Positions 27,001-35,045 of a stretch of 61,053 bases of DNA are shown here, piece after piece. The DNA is from JAWKTM01 sp041399085 (GTDB lineage: Bacteria > Planctomycetota > Planctomycetia > Pirellulales > Pirellulaceae). Positions within the stretch are counted from its first letter, which is position 1. Each line of letters opens with the position of its first letter. A model generated the notes under the pieces. That model was given only the letters and a program-made list of their open reading frames with translations. It was not told the DNA's origin and made no database searches. The stretch lies in the NCBI GenBank assembly GCA_041399085.1, contig JAWKTM010000041.1:1-61053 (forward strand). Reading direction: 5' to 3'. Made by a program: the position numbers and the translations under genes.

Positions 27001-28764
27001 GTTCGTTCGCTGCACGTTCCGCTGCGGATGCTCTCGGTCGGCCAACATCGGCTGACGGTGACTGCTCGCGGCGGCGAAACGGCCGATGCCATTCGCCGCG
27101 AAGTAACGATCGAACCGAACGGCGAACCTTACGAGTCACTTTCCAACGGCACGCTCGACAGTCCGTTCGAGACGACCATTCAAATCCCGGATAACGCCGT
27201 GCCGGGCAGCGCGCAGGTTTTCGCGAAGTTTTACCCGTCCACGTTTAGCCAATTGGTCGAAGGCTTGGACGGCATATTCGCGCAGCCGCATGGCTGTTTC
27301 GAGCAAACGTCGTCGACCACCTATCCCAACGTCTTGGCTCTCGACTATCTGCGACGCACGCGGCAAGCGGCTCCGGAGGTCGAAGCTCAGGCTCGACAGT
27401 ACATCCATCTTGGTTATCAACGGCTGTTGACGTTTGAGGTTGATAGCGGCGGGTTCGATTGGTTCGGCAATCCACCGGCTCATACGCAACTGACTGCTTA
27501 CGGCCTGATGGAATTCGAAGACATGGCCAATGTCCACGACATTGATCCCACGCTAATCCAACGCACGCGAGGTTGGCTGCTGGCGATGCGAAATTCCGAT
27601 GGATCCTGGCAGGCACACCGTGGATTGGACGAGGTCGGCGGCGACGACACGCTGGCGAACACGGCATATATTGCTTGGGCCGTGTTCGGCGGTGATTCTT
27701 CGGCTGCTTCCGGCAGCAAGGCCTCGACGCTGCAATACCTGTTGGCACACGAACCGGCGACGCTGGGCAATCCGTACCACCTGGCCGTCATGGCCAATGC
27801 CCTACAAGCCATCGGAGCCGCCCCGTCGCAGGTGAATGGCTACGTTGAACGACTATTGGAAATGAGCCAGACCTCTCCCGACGGCAAACAGACTTGGTGG
27901 CCGCTGGAAGACCGGCAAAGCACTCTGTTCCACGGTCGCGGGCCGGCCGGCACGGCCGAAACCACGGCAATGGCCGCGTTAGTCTTGATGAAGTCGGGTG
28001 ACCATGCCGGCACGGTTCGCGGGACACTCCGCTGGCTAGTCGCCAACAAAGATGAGCACGGCACATGGGGCTCGACGCAAGCCACTGTGTTAGCGCTCAA
28101 AGCTCTCATCAACGCCAGCGAAGGTGTGCTGGCCGACGCTCAACCGCGCGAGATCGAGATCCTCGGCAACGGCAACCCGATCCGCACGTTCACCATCCCG
28201 GTCGATCAGTTTGATGTCGTGCGGCAAGAAGAATTGACCTCGCTGCTGGACGGCGAAACGCGCTTGACCATCCGCGAGTTGACAGAGACGGGGACGGCCT
28301 ACCAGTTCCTGGTTCGCTACCACCTAGAGCCAGAAGCCACCGCGCTCACCCCCGGTGACGCAGACGATCCCAAAGATCCGTTAGCCATCACAATCGACTA
28401 CGACCGCACGCGACTTTCCGTTGACGAACACGTTACGGCCGTCGCCCAGGTGACGAATCGCCTTTCCGTGGCTGCCCCGATGGTAATGGTCGATCTGCCC
28501 ATTCCACCCGGCTTTGCCATCGATCCGGGCGAATTGGAAGAGTTGCTCGGCAGCGGCACGATCGCCAAATACGAGCTGACGCCGCGTCAAGCGATTCTGT
28601 ATCTCCGCCAACTCAATCCCAACCAATCGCTGACACTTCGTTACCGTCTCCGAGCCACGATGCCCGTGAAGGTCACCGCCCCGGCCGCCCAAACCTATCT
28701 CTACTATTCCCCCACGGATAAAGCCCAGAGCGAACCGCGACAACTGGAAGTGACCGAGACTTAA
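24007..28764 (+). CDS. Anti-sigma zinc-finger / alpha-2-macroglobulin fusion, 1585 residues, with CxEQ thioester motif
   Basis: Residues 10-45 form a zf-HC2/ZAS anti-sigma zinc finger (H35-x3-C39-x2-C42). A transmembrane helix lies at about 93-112. Macroglobulin-like beta domains follow (about 125-690), then a low-complexity segment in the bait-region position (about 690-765) and two closely spaced membrane helices (about 783-800 and 803-822) separated by YRPRLF. The A2M domain follows (WFPETLVW at 876-883, DSITTWRLSAS), then the thioester site G-C1097-F-E-Q1100, the helical thioester domain to about 1390 and a C-terminal receptor-binding-like domain. Bacterial A2Ms are periplasmic protease traps. 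Here the finger would be cytoplasmic, and an odd number of helices before each beta section keeps all A2M parts outside. It probably holds the upstream ECF sigma factor. The start could also be ATG 24019. Confidence 0.9.
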   Translation: MSKSMKPNSDHALEFVDDYLHGVLSADEAERLEQHCDGCSICQAALQAARQRSAAMQTLPMIEASESLVIATDKYIENVGTRRERNWRVVRNTLALATAACVLLIGGVHAYYGTLKPTPYDLRLLGQSHWLPDSPAAIRLGVFDQTTGAPLSGVTGAVELVGQDAQVHLAKFTTGDDGTAAAEFRLPDWPDGEYQLTVTALPDGDEETLTESVRLRRAWKLMLSTDKPVYKPGDIIHLRALGLRRPDLKPVAGQNAEFRITDPKGNVIFKRADVTSRFGIVAADCPLATELIEGDYTIACRIGDTRSERTVKVERYVLPKFRVDVQPSEPFYQPGQLVMGEVDCNYFFGEPVRGAKIALTAKAMEIGERTLYETELTADDMGRAEFRFALPQRLIGREQESGAARVRLTATVTDTAGQRAAGSATRLVANDPIRVTVVPESSTLAPNVPNRIYILTTQLDGTPLATRLVVSGREDELSTNDDGLARIEVTPTGNRLELSVKATDAEGRTGRASFAHNVASPNTAFLLRPDKAVYDGGETMKLSIVGGGIEPVLIDLLKDGQAILSTTVAMQDGRGELAVDLPAELFGTLQLIAYRYGQRGLPVRQSRVIFVRPADELTVQATLDREVYEPGGKATVRFELRNEQGQPVAGALSVAAVDEAVFSVLGPQLGLERTFFELESELLQPVATVYPWSPFDAEQSPARTELTQALFARTVDIATGDQAVPGRFRDGQAKGVRSVDPLRDGGDAPIFTLVANTFPAKDRVTDIQRRRGLRWAAAAWRWSAAGFILACIGIFAAYRPRLFAIIASVALLLILPLGCMTWMFLRLDAQFDFAAGDMAITAEAANEEMPYPLTEDMAAGDEAAQSGRPQPRVREWFPETLVWRPELVTDDNGVATLEIDPLADSITTWRLSASAISAGGRLGSLQQGIRVFQPFFVDVDLPVAFTRGDEVSMPIVVYNYLDEPQTVELALDAADWYERLDADDAQTQPLRIELAAGEVRSLHVPLRMLSVGQHRLTVTARGGETADAIRREVTIEPNGEPYESLSNGTLDSPFETTIQIPDNAVPGSAQVFAKFYPSTFSQLVEGLDGIFAQPHGCFEQTSSTTYPNVLALDYLRRTRQAAPEVEAQARQYIHLGYQRLLTFEVDSGGFDWFGNPPAHTQLTAYGLMEFEDMANVHDIDPTLIQRTRGWLLAMRNSDGSWQAHRGLDEVGGDDTLANTAYIAWAVFGGDSSAASGSKASTLQYLLAHEPATLGNPYHLAVMANALQAIGAAPSQVNGYVERLLEMSQTSPDGKQTWWPLEDRQSTLFHGRGPAGTAETTAMAALVLMKSGDHAGTVRGTLRWLVANKDEHGTWGSTQATVLALKALINASEGVLADAQPREIEILGNGNPIRTFTIPVDQFDVVRQEELTSLLDGETRLTIRELTETGTAYQFLVRYHLEPEATALTPGDADDPKDPLAITIDYDRTRLSVDEHVTAVAQVTNRLSVAAPMVMVDLPIPPGFAIDPGELEELLGSGTIAKYELTPRQAILYLRQLNPNQSLTLRYRLRATMPVKVTAPAAQTYLYYSPTDKAQSEPRQLEVTET

Positions 28765-29053
28765 AAATCGGCACGGACGGTCCCCTCGCAACGCTCGTTC
28801 TCACTGGCGAAATGTCAAACCGATACGGGCTGCTTGCGTATTTGCTTTCGCACGGCCGGTTGCTTAGCATCGTTCAAGCAATTGCTGCAATTGCTGTCCA
28901 CTCCGAAGTAGCTGCGGTCGCCAGACGGCGGACTCCACGCTCGGGCGAGCGCAGCTAACGGAAACAATTGTTCGACCGATGCTTAGCCTGGACGCCATTC
29001 GCCCCACGGTTGTCGCGAATGGTAGGTGTTCCCGACGAAAAGTGAGTAATGTG

Positions 29054-29847
29054 ATGTGTGCGCGAATGCTTGTTCTGGTAAGTGCGGTGTTGGTATGCAT
29101 GACGGTCGACGCACAAGACCATTCGCCTATCGCTTGCGGGGGAGTCTATCCACATCACCTGCAAGGGTTTGCGTTAATGACGACAAGGTCTACTGGTCAT
29201 TCACCACGACGTTGGTGAAGACGGATAACACTGGCAAAGTGTTGCTGAAAGTCCCAGTAGCGAACCATCACGGCGATCTTTGTTATGCGAATGACCGGAT
29301 CTACGTGGCGGTGAATCTGGGCAAATTCAATGATCCAAACGGAAATGCGGACTCCTGGGTGTACGTCTATAATGCGGAGACACTGAAAGAAGTGGCGCGG
29401 CATGAAACACAGGAGGTATTTCATGGAGCCGGCGGCATTGGTTTTCGGGAAGAGCATTTCTTCGTAGTGGGCGGTTTGCCGGATGCGGTGGACGACAACT
29501 ATGTGTACGAATATGACGGTGCATTCAAATTTATTCGGAAGCATGTTATCAAGAGTGGGCACACGCATCTGGGCATACAGACCGCCACGTTCGCGCATGG
29601 AAGCTGGTGGTTCGGCTGTTATGGCGACCCCAAAATCCTGCTGGTGACGAACGCCGAGTTTCAGATGCAAGGGCGATACAAATTCGATTGTTCACTGGGA
29701 ATCGAAGCCTTGAGCGAAGGGCGATTGCTCGTGGCCAGCGGACGATGCGAGGGCGGCAAACACTGTACCGGACGCGTCCAGGCGATGATTCCAGACGCGA
29801 AGCAAGGGCTAAAGCCGGTTGAGACGACAAGAGATAATCCACAATGA
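29054..29847 (+). CDS. Exported beta-propeller-like protein (one frameshift)
   Basis: The ATG at 29054 starts a signal peptide (MLVLVSAVLVCMTVDAQ), then ACGGVYPHHLQGFA. Near 29168-29173 the frame changes by one base, and the next frame continues NDDKVYWSFTTTLVKTDNTGKVLLKV, clearly the same protein. The remainder has repeated short beta units (YANDRIYVAVNLGKFND, WVYVYNAETLKEV, HFFVVGGLPDAVDDNYVYEYD), as in lactonase/PQQ-like propellers. It overlaps the following EEP hydrolase gene by 4 bases (ATGA), so the two are co-translated. I do not recognise a specific function. Confidence 0.72.
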
Positions 29848-30725
29848 AGAACGCGATATTTTCAACCTTAGCGAAGCGGGCCGCCTTTAACGCGAGCACC
29901 GGACGACTGCTGGCCTTGGCACTTTGGTTATGCGTGTTGTGTAGGGCCGACTTTATCAATGGCGCCGAACCGATTCGCTTGCGTGTGCTCAGCTATAACA
30001 TCCATCATGCCGAAGGCGTCGATCGCAAGTTGGATGTCGAGCGGATTGCGAGGGTGATTTTGTCGGTCCAACCGGATCTTGTGGCTTTGCAGGAAGTGGA
30101 TCAAAACGTGAAGCGAACGGGCGGCGTGGATCAGCCGGCCGAATTGGCTCGACTCACGAAGATGCATGTGGCATTCGGGCCGAATATTGAACTGCAGGGC
30201 GGCCACTATGGCAATGCGATCTTGTCAAGGTTTCCGATCAAGCAACACTCGAATCATCGATTGCCGAATATTGACGGCAGCGAACAGCGTGGCGTGTTAG
30301 AGGCTCATATCTCAATTTCGGAAAGCATGCAACCGCTGCGATTACTGGCCACTCATTTGGATTACCGCGCCGATGAGCGAGAGCGTATCGCGTCGGCCAA
30401 AGCATTGAATGATCGGATTGAGAAACTTGGCCAGCAGCCCGCGTTGTTAGCCGGCGATCTAAACGATACGCCCGACAGCCGCACGCTGAAGACATTGGCG
30501 GAACAGTGGCAGCCAGCGAACCCGCAACCATTGGCCACCGTCCCGGTGGATCGGCCGACGCGGCAGATCGATTTCGTATTGGTGCGACCGGGTACTCGCT
30601 GGAACGTGGTGGAAGTAAAGGTGCTCGATGAAGCCGTCGCTTCAGATCATCGAGCGATCCTGGCCGTGCTCGAATTGTTGCCGCCGGAAAAGGAAGAGTC
30701 GAGCGACGCAGGCACTCCCGATTAG
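29844..30725 (+). CDS. Exported endonuclease/exonuclease/phosphatase (EEP) family hydrolase
   Basis: A 293-residue metal-dependent phosphodiesterase or phosphatase of the DNase I/synaptojanin-like fold. A signal peptide covers about residues 1-40. Motifs: RVLSYNIHHAEG (Asn metal ligand), LVALQEVDQNV (catalytic Glu), GNAILSRFPI, LLATHLDY, LLAGDLNDTPDS (Asp/Asn pair), RQIDFVLV and the terminal SDHRAILAVL (general-base His). The full catalytic set is present. It could hydrolyse a phospholipid, inositol phosphate or nucleic acid outside the cytoplasm. The start overlaps the preceding propeller gene by 4 bases. Confidence 0.92.
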   Translation: MKNAIFSTLAKRAAFNASTGRLLALALWLCVLCRADFINGAEPIRLRVLSYNIHHAEGVDRKLDVERIARVILSVQPDLVALQEVDQNVKRTGGVDQPAELARLTKMHVAFGPNIELQGGHYGNAILSRFPIKQHSNHRLPNIDGSEQRGVLEAHISISESMQPLRLLATHLDYRADERERIASAKALNDRIEKLGQQPALLAGDLNDTPDSRTLKTLAEQWQPANPQPLATVPVDRPTRQIDFVLVRPGTRWNVVEVKVLDEAVASDHRAILAVLELLPPEKEESSDAGTPD

Positions 30726-30902
30726 ACGTCGCTAAAGGAAGGGGAACGGTTCGGCCGCGAGAGAGTTCCGCCGTTGCCGTCGTGGGCGACGAACGGGACG
30801 ATTGCAAGGTAAGCTTGCTTAGCGGTTGCTTCGTCGGTCCAGCAAGATTTGCGGGATTCGCAGGCAGCTCGCATCTTCCTTCTCACCCTTTGGCGTGCGG
30901 CC

Positions 30903-32030
30903 ATGACACCGAAAGAGTTCGCCGAGCGATTGCCAGACACGGCCTTCGCGTTTCGTGGCTACAACTTTACGAATATTGGTCGCACCGCCGAACTGATGGC
31001 CGATCCGCGATATTGTGAGCCCATCGAGCGGTATTTGCGGCGAGCCGAGGCGGTTTTCCGCGGCGTATTGAACCGGCAGGTCGAGTTGGTCGAGCGGGTG
31101 AGGCGTGGGGAGGACACGTCGTTGGAGACCTATGCCGAAGCGGTCGCGATCATCGTGGCCGTCGAGATGGCCCAGTTGGAGATCCTCGAACGGCAGTTCC
31201 AGATCGAGTATCAGAAGGCTCGCCTGGCATTCGGTTATAGCTTGGGCGAGATCGGCGCCTTGATCGCTTCGGGCTCGTTGGAGTTTGAGAGCGCTTTAAT
31301 GATCCCGCTCTCGCTGGCGGAGGATTGCGCCGCGTTGGCCTATGACGTGACGTTGGCGGTGCTGTTTTCGCGAGCGAAAATGATTCCCTATGCCACCGTT
31401 GAGCGGTTGTGCGTACGAATCAGCAGCGAAGGACGCGGGGTGATCGGCATCTCGGCGGTGTTGTCACCGAACTCGTTTCTGCTGATGGGACAAGGCGAGA
31501 CGATCGAACGTTTTCGCGCCATAATGGGCGAGCTGCCCGAGAAGACGTATCTACGGAAGAACGATCATCGCTGGCCGCCGCTACATACGCCGATCGTGCG
31601 GCAACGTTCGATTCCCGACCGAGCAGCCACGTTAATGAACTCGATGGTAGGTGGGTTTACCGTACCGCGGCCGCCAGTGTTGTCGCTAGTGACGGGGGCG
31701 GCCAGTTACAACGATTACAACGCTCGCGAGATGTTGCATCGTTGGACCGATGAACCCCAGCGGTTGTGGGACGTAGTGACTCAGACGTTAATTCAAGACA
31801 TCCGCACGATCGTTCATGTGGGGCCTGAGCCGAATCTGATTCCGGCGACTTACACGCGGTTGAAGGACAACGTTGAAGCCCAAACGCGCGGCAGCATCGG
31901 AATGCGAGCGTTGTCGGTCGTTGCTTCGCGCCCGTGGCTCAAGTCACTGTTGCCCGAGCAAACGGCGCTTTTGCGAGCTCCGATGGTGCGTCAAGTGACG
32001 CTCGAAGACTGGCTGCTCGAGCAACACTAG
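30903..32030 (+). CDS. Malonyltransferase-fold (FabD-like) protein with altered N-terminal motif
   Basis: A 375-residue protein that follows the ACP S-malonyltransferase fold. The nucleophile elbow is G111-Y-S113-L-G-E (GHSLG in FabD), followed by IGALIASGSLEFESAL. The histidine region is WPPLH228TPIV (matching APFHSPLM). The region GISAVLSPNSFLLMGQGETIERF also aligns. The FPGQG oxyanion loop is replaced by FRGYNFTNIG, so malonyl transfer is not assured. The first 18 codons of the longer frame (TTG at 30849) have no ribosome site, so I use the ATG at 30903. No fatty-acid or polyketide genes adjoin it. Confidence 0.65.
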   Translation: MTPKEFAERLPDTAFAFRGYNFTNIGRTAELMADPRYCEPIERYLRRAEAVFRGVLNRQVELVERVRRGEDTSLETYAEAVAIIVAVEMAQLEILERQFQIEYQKARLAFGYSLGEIGALIASGSLEFESALMIPLSLAEDCAALAYDVTLAVLFSRAKMIPYATVERLCVRISSEGRGVIGISAVLSPNSFLLMGQGETIERFRAIMGELPEKTYLRKNDHRWPPLHTPIVRQRSIPDRAATLMNSMVGGFTVPRPPVLSLVTGAASYNDYNAREMLHRWTDEPQRLWDVVTQTLIQDIRTIVHVGPEPNLIPATYTRLKDNVEAQTRGSIGMRALSVVASRPWLKSLLPEQTALLRAPMVRQVTLEDWLLEQH

Positions 32031-32153
32031 CCGGGCAAGGTTGTGCGCGGCCGATCGGCTGGCTCGGCGAAGCGAACGTCGTATCAAGCAACGGTCGAGC
32101 AACGATCAAGCGCCGACAAATCTTCTCGCTCAAAATTCGCGTGGCGGACGGGG

Positions 32154-32182
32154 CTTTAACAGAACCTTCACCTGTTCTTTAC
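32154..32182 (+). promoter_or_regulatory. Candidate Pho box (three 7-bp units with 11-bp period)
   Basis: CTTTAAC at 32154, CCTTCAC at 32165 and TCTTTAC at 32176 are spaced by exactly 4 bases. This matches the 11-bp direct-repeat layout of PhoB/PhoP binding sites and their TT-A/C-AC core. It lies 112 bases before phoU, where autoregulation would be expected. Confidence 0.5.
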
Positions 32183-32293
32183 AATCCGAGCTTAGCATCA
32201 TCATCGTTCGTTCGACCGAATGTGCGCGACCGACCGTGTTCGTCGGGGGCGTCAGTCGCTGGATTGACGAACATTTTCAGGAATTGTCGGGAA

Positions 32294-32953
32294 ATGACCA
32301 AGCACTTGCATCGCGATCTGGAGTACTTGCACGGGGAGATTTTGTCGTTGTCCGCGATCGTCGAAGAGATGATTAATCGCTTGTGTCGGGCGTTGGTCGA
32401 TGGCGATCGGCAGGAAGCGTACAACGTGATCGCTTCGGACGAGCAGGTGGATCAATTGGAAGTGCGGGTGGAGGACGACTGCCTGAAAATGTTGGCTTTG
32501 CATCAGCCGGTGGCCAGCGACTTGCGTCGCATCGCCACGGTGTTGAAGGTGAACAACGATCTGGAGCGAATCGCCGACTTGGCGGTGAACGTGGCCGAAC
32601 GGGCGATTGCGTTGTACGAATGTCCCGAGTTTCCGTTGCCCGAGAAATTGGGCGAGATGGTCGAAATTGCCGCCGAGATGGTCCGCATGTCGCTCGATAC
32701 GTTCGTGAATCTGGACGCGCGACAGGCGCGGGCCATTTGTCAACGCGACGACGAAGTGGATCGCTTGAACGAAGAAATCATTGCCGAGTTGATCGAAACC
32801 ATGCAGCGACGGCCGCAATGCATCCCTGCCGCGATGCACTGCTTCTCCGCCGCTCGTCACGTGGAGCGAATCGCCGATCATGCCACCAACATTGCAGAAG
32901 ACGTCATCTACCTCGTGGAAGGAGACATCGTTCGCCACCAACACTCATCGTGA
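32294..32953 (+). CDS. phoU: Phosphate-signalling protein PhoU
   Basis: A 219-residue, all-helical cytoplasmic protein made of two PhoU three-helix units. Each has the metal-binding pattern: DLERIADLAVNVAERAI in the first half, HVERIADHATNIAEDVIYL in the second. PhoU restrains the PhoR kinase/Pst transporter under phosphate sufficiency. The ATG at 32294 starts the fold exactly (MTKHLHRDLEYLHGEIL); the frame extends upstream without family similarity. phoB follows after 19 bases. No pst transporter or phoR kinase gene lies in the window. Confidence 0.96.
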   Translation: MTKHLHRDLEYLHGEILSLSAIVEEMINRLCRALVDGDRQEAYNVIASDEQVDQLEVRVEDDCLKMLALHQPVASDLRRIATVLKVNNDLERIADLAVNVAERAIALYECPEFPLPEKLGEMVEIAAEMVRMSLDTFVNLDARQARAICQRDDEVDRLNEEIIAELIETMQRRPQCIPAAMHCFSAARHVERIADHATNIAEDVIYLVEGDIVRHQHSS

Positions 32954-32972
32954 TGCGTGGTGGGCGCAAGTC

Positions 32973-33677
32973 ATGAGCCGCTCGAAAGTCCTTGTAATCG
33001 AAGACGACAGGTCGTTGGGCGATGTCCTGCGTTACAACTTGTCGCAAGCCGGCTATGACGTGATCGTCGCGACCGACGGGCTGGACGGCGTGACGCAGGC
33101 TCAGTTGAAGACGCCCGATTTTATCATCTTGGATCTGATGATCCCGGTGATCGACGGCCTGGAAGTTTGTCGGCGGCTGCGAAGCGACCCGGTGACGCGC
33201 GACATGATGATCGTGATGCTGACGGCCAAGTCCGAGGAGTCGGATCAGTTGGTCGGCTTCTCGGTGGGCGCCGACGATTACGTGACCAAGCCGTTCAGCG
33301 TGAAGGTGTTGCTGGAACGGATGCGAGCATTGGAACGCCGCCGCCGCAATCCGGATTCGTCCGATCGCGATGTGATCTCATGTTTAGGGATTACGGTGGA
33401 TCGCCGTCGATTCTTGGTCACGGTGGATGGCCACACGGTGCAACTCACACGCAGCGAGTTCCGGCTGCTCGACACATTGATCCGCCAGCCAGGACGGGTT
33501 TTTCAGCGATCCGAGTTGATCGACGCGGCTTTGGGCGAAGACACGATGGTCCTCGAACGCACGATCGACGTACATATTCGTGCCCTGCGAAAGAAGCTGG
33601 GCGATGGCCCGGATCAAAACATTGAAACGGTGCGTGGCGTGGGATATCGTTACCGAAGTCCCGATGGGATGGAGTGA
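32973..33677 (+). CDS. phoB: PhoB-like response regulator (OmpR/PhoB family)
   Basis: A 234-residue two-domain regulator. The receiver domain has the acidic pair D11-D12, the phosphoacceptor D54 (IILDLMIPVIDGLE), T84 and K106 (TKPF). The C-terminal winged-helix DNA-binding domain covers about residues 135-230 (TRSEFRLLDTLIRQPGRVFQRSELID, then VDVHIRALRKKLG, then VRGVGYRY). The position right after phoU points to the phosphate-starvation regulator rather than another OmpR-family member. The cognate histidine kinase is not in the window. The ATG at 32973 directly precedes the receiver fold. Confidence 0.9.
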   Translation: MSRSKVLVIEDDRSLGDVLRYNLSQAGYDVIVATDGLDGVTQAQLKTPDFIILDLMIPVIDGLEVCRRLRSDPVTRDMMIVMLTAKSEESDQLVGFSVGADDYVTKPFSVKVLLERMRALERRRRNPDSSDRDVISCLGITVDRRRFLVTVDGHTVQLTRSEFRLLDTLIRQPGRVFQRSELIDAALGEDTMVLERTIDVHIRALRKKLGDGPDQNIETVRGVGYRYRSPDGME

Positions 33678-33755
33678 ACGATGCTCGCAAGGTAAGGAAT
33701 AGAACTGGCGGTCGCTGAGGTACTCTCGCTCTCCTGGCCGCGTGCAAACGACCTG

Positions 33756-33778
33756 GGCGACGGTCGAAAGCCGTCGCC
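33756..33778. terminator. Strong hairpin between convergent genes
   Basis: A perfect 8-bp stem, GGCGACGG/CCGTCGCC with a 7-base loop, sits between the ends of phoB (+) and the Rpn-like gene (-). No T-tract is present. Its position suggests a bidirectional barrier, but this is inference. Confidence 0.4.
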
Positions 33779-33786
33779 GCTCGGTT

Positions 33787-34782
33787 CTAGTTCTCCCGGC
33801 GGCTCGCTGCCGCGTTAAGTTCCCCAGCCAACTCCGTCAATTCTTCGAGCGACTTTCCTCGTAGTTCTTCTCGCGTGCTTACCGCTTTCCCGAGCATTTG
33901 CTGCAACACCCGAATCTCGCCAATCAGTTCACCGTGAGCTAGGCCGCGGTTGATTCCTTGCTCGATTCCTTGCTGTTCTCCTTTTTCCAAGCCGGCTTGG
34001 AACACTTGTTCGGCGATTGTGGGCATGAGCGATTCTCCTTCTTCGTGAAAGACTTGGACGACGGCCGCTTGCAGAACGTCATTGGAGAGTTGGCTGGCGC
34101 CGCTGAACAAGTATCGCAGCACCGCTTCCAAACATTCCATGCCGCTGGCCGGCGGCAACAGGCGGCGAAGCAACCGGAAGAACTCGACCAACCGCGCCGG
34201 CAGGCTGTCGTCGTGAATGTATTTTAGCAACGACATGTAAGCCATGAACAGCGATTCCTCGCGCAGCTCGTCGTCCGACCACTGGCTCAGATCGACCAGC
34301 GGCAGCGTGAAGTCCGGGACGAATTCCAGAAACGCCGCCGGGCCGCCGACCAACTCCCGCACGCTGCGAGCCGCGTTCCACGGTCGCGGTCCGTGATACA
34401 ACACGACCGGCAACACGGGACATAGCGGCTGCTTGTTCCGCAGTCGTTCCTCACCGAGCCGCACGATGTACCGCAACACCTGAAACGCCGTAAGCTCGTC
34501 CGGCGAAGATTTGTGCTCCAGCAGCAACACGACAAACGCCTCGGCACCATTCGCCAATTGCGTTTCAAACACCAAGTCCGTGTGGCTGGAACGCAGAGTC
34601 TGATCCACGAACGACTGCTTCGCCGGCCGTAGCGAAGCGAGATCAAGCTGCTCGACAACCTCCGCCGGCAACGCTCGCCGTACAAGCTCTCGGACGTTGT
34701 CCAAGTTGGCCAGCATATGGCGGGTAAAGCGATCGTGCGGATTGCCGAGGTAGTCTTGGGCGGACGTTTCGGAAGTGGCCAT
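33787..34782 (-). CDS. Rpn family recombination-promoting nuclease/putative transposase
   Basis: A 331-residue protein of the Rpn (PD-(D/E)xK) family. The N-terminus HDRFTRHMLANLDNVRELVRRALP is the family start. The catalytic strand pair is SHTDLVFETQLANGAEAFVVLLLEHKSSPD (Asp and the ExK of EHKS). Then come VLRYIVRLGEERL, LPVVLYHGPRPWNAARSV and LPLVDLSQWSDDELR. Near residue 270 a KGEQQGIEQGINRG tract precedes the helical tail, as in the paralogue at 20355. E. coli Rpn proteins are DNA endonucleases that raise recA-independent recombination. No IS ends flank it. Confidence 0.9.
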   Translation of the reverse strand: MATSETSAQDYLGNPHDRFTRHMLANLDNVRELVRRALPAEVVEQLDLASLRPAKQSFVDQTLRSSHTDLVFETQLANGAEAFVVLLLEHKSSPDELTAFQVLRYIVRLGEERLRNKQPLCPVLPVVLYHGPRPWNAARSVRELVGGPAAFLEFVPDFTLPLVDLSQWSDDELREESLFMAYMSLLKYIHDDSLPARLVEFFRLLRRLLPPASGMECLEAVLRYLFSGASQLSNDVLQAAVVQVFHEEGESLMPTIAEQVFQAGLEKGEQQGIEQGINRGLAHGELIGEIRVLQQMLGKAVSTREELRGKSLEELTELAGELNAAASRREN

Positions 34783-34808
34783 TTTACATCTCCGCGGCGC
34801 GACGGCAG

Positions 34809-35045
34809 CTATTTTATGACGTCGTCCAGAAACTCCCGTATCCGCTTTTGCCGCGTTTCGTCGAAGAACTGAGGACCGCCGTGAGCGCCACCGTGGACAA
34901 CAATTAAACGGGACGATGCTCCGGCCGTTTGGTACGCGCCATCTAGTTCGTGCGACTGGTTGATCGGCACTTGCGGGTCTTGATCCCCGTGCAGCATCAA
35001 CAGCGGCGGATCATTCGCGTCGACATGAGCCACCGGACTGGCCAA
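34809..35045 (-). CDS. Alpha/beta-hydrolase (esterase/lipase), C-terminal fragment (frameshifted)
   Basis: This is the end of the esterase that starts at 35704. It carries the acid and base of the triad, LMLHGDQDPQVP and VVHGGAHGG, in the standard places before a C-terminal helix (RIREFLDDVI). The frame change relative to the 5' part lies near 35050: reading back in this frame gives ATLASPVAHVDAND, the natural continuation. The ATG at 35045 is not a native start. Confidence 0.7.
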   Translation of the reverse strand: MASPVAHVDANDPPLLMLHGDQDPQVPINQSHELDGAYQTAGASSRLIVVHGGAHGGPQFFDETRQKRIREFLDDVIK

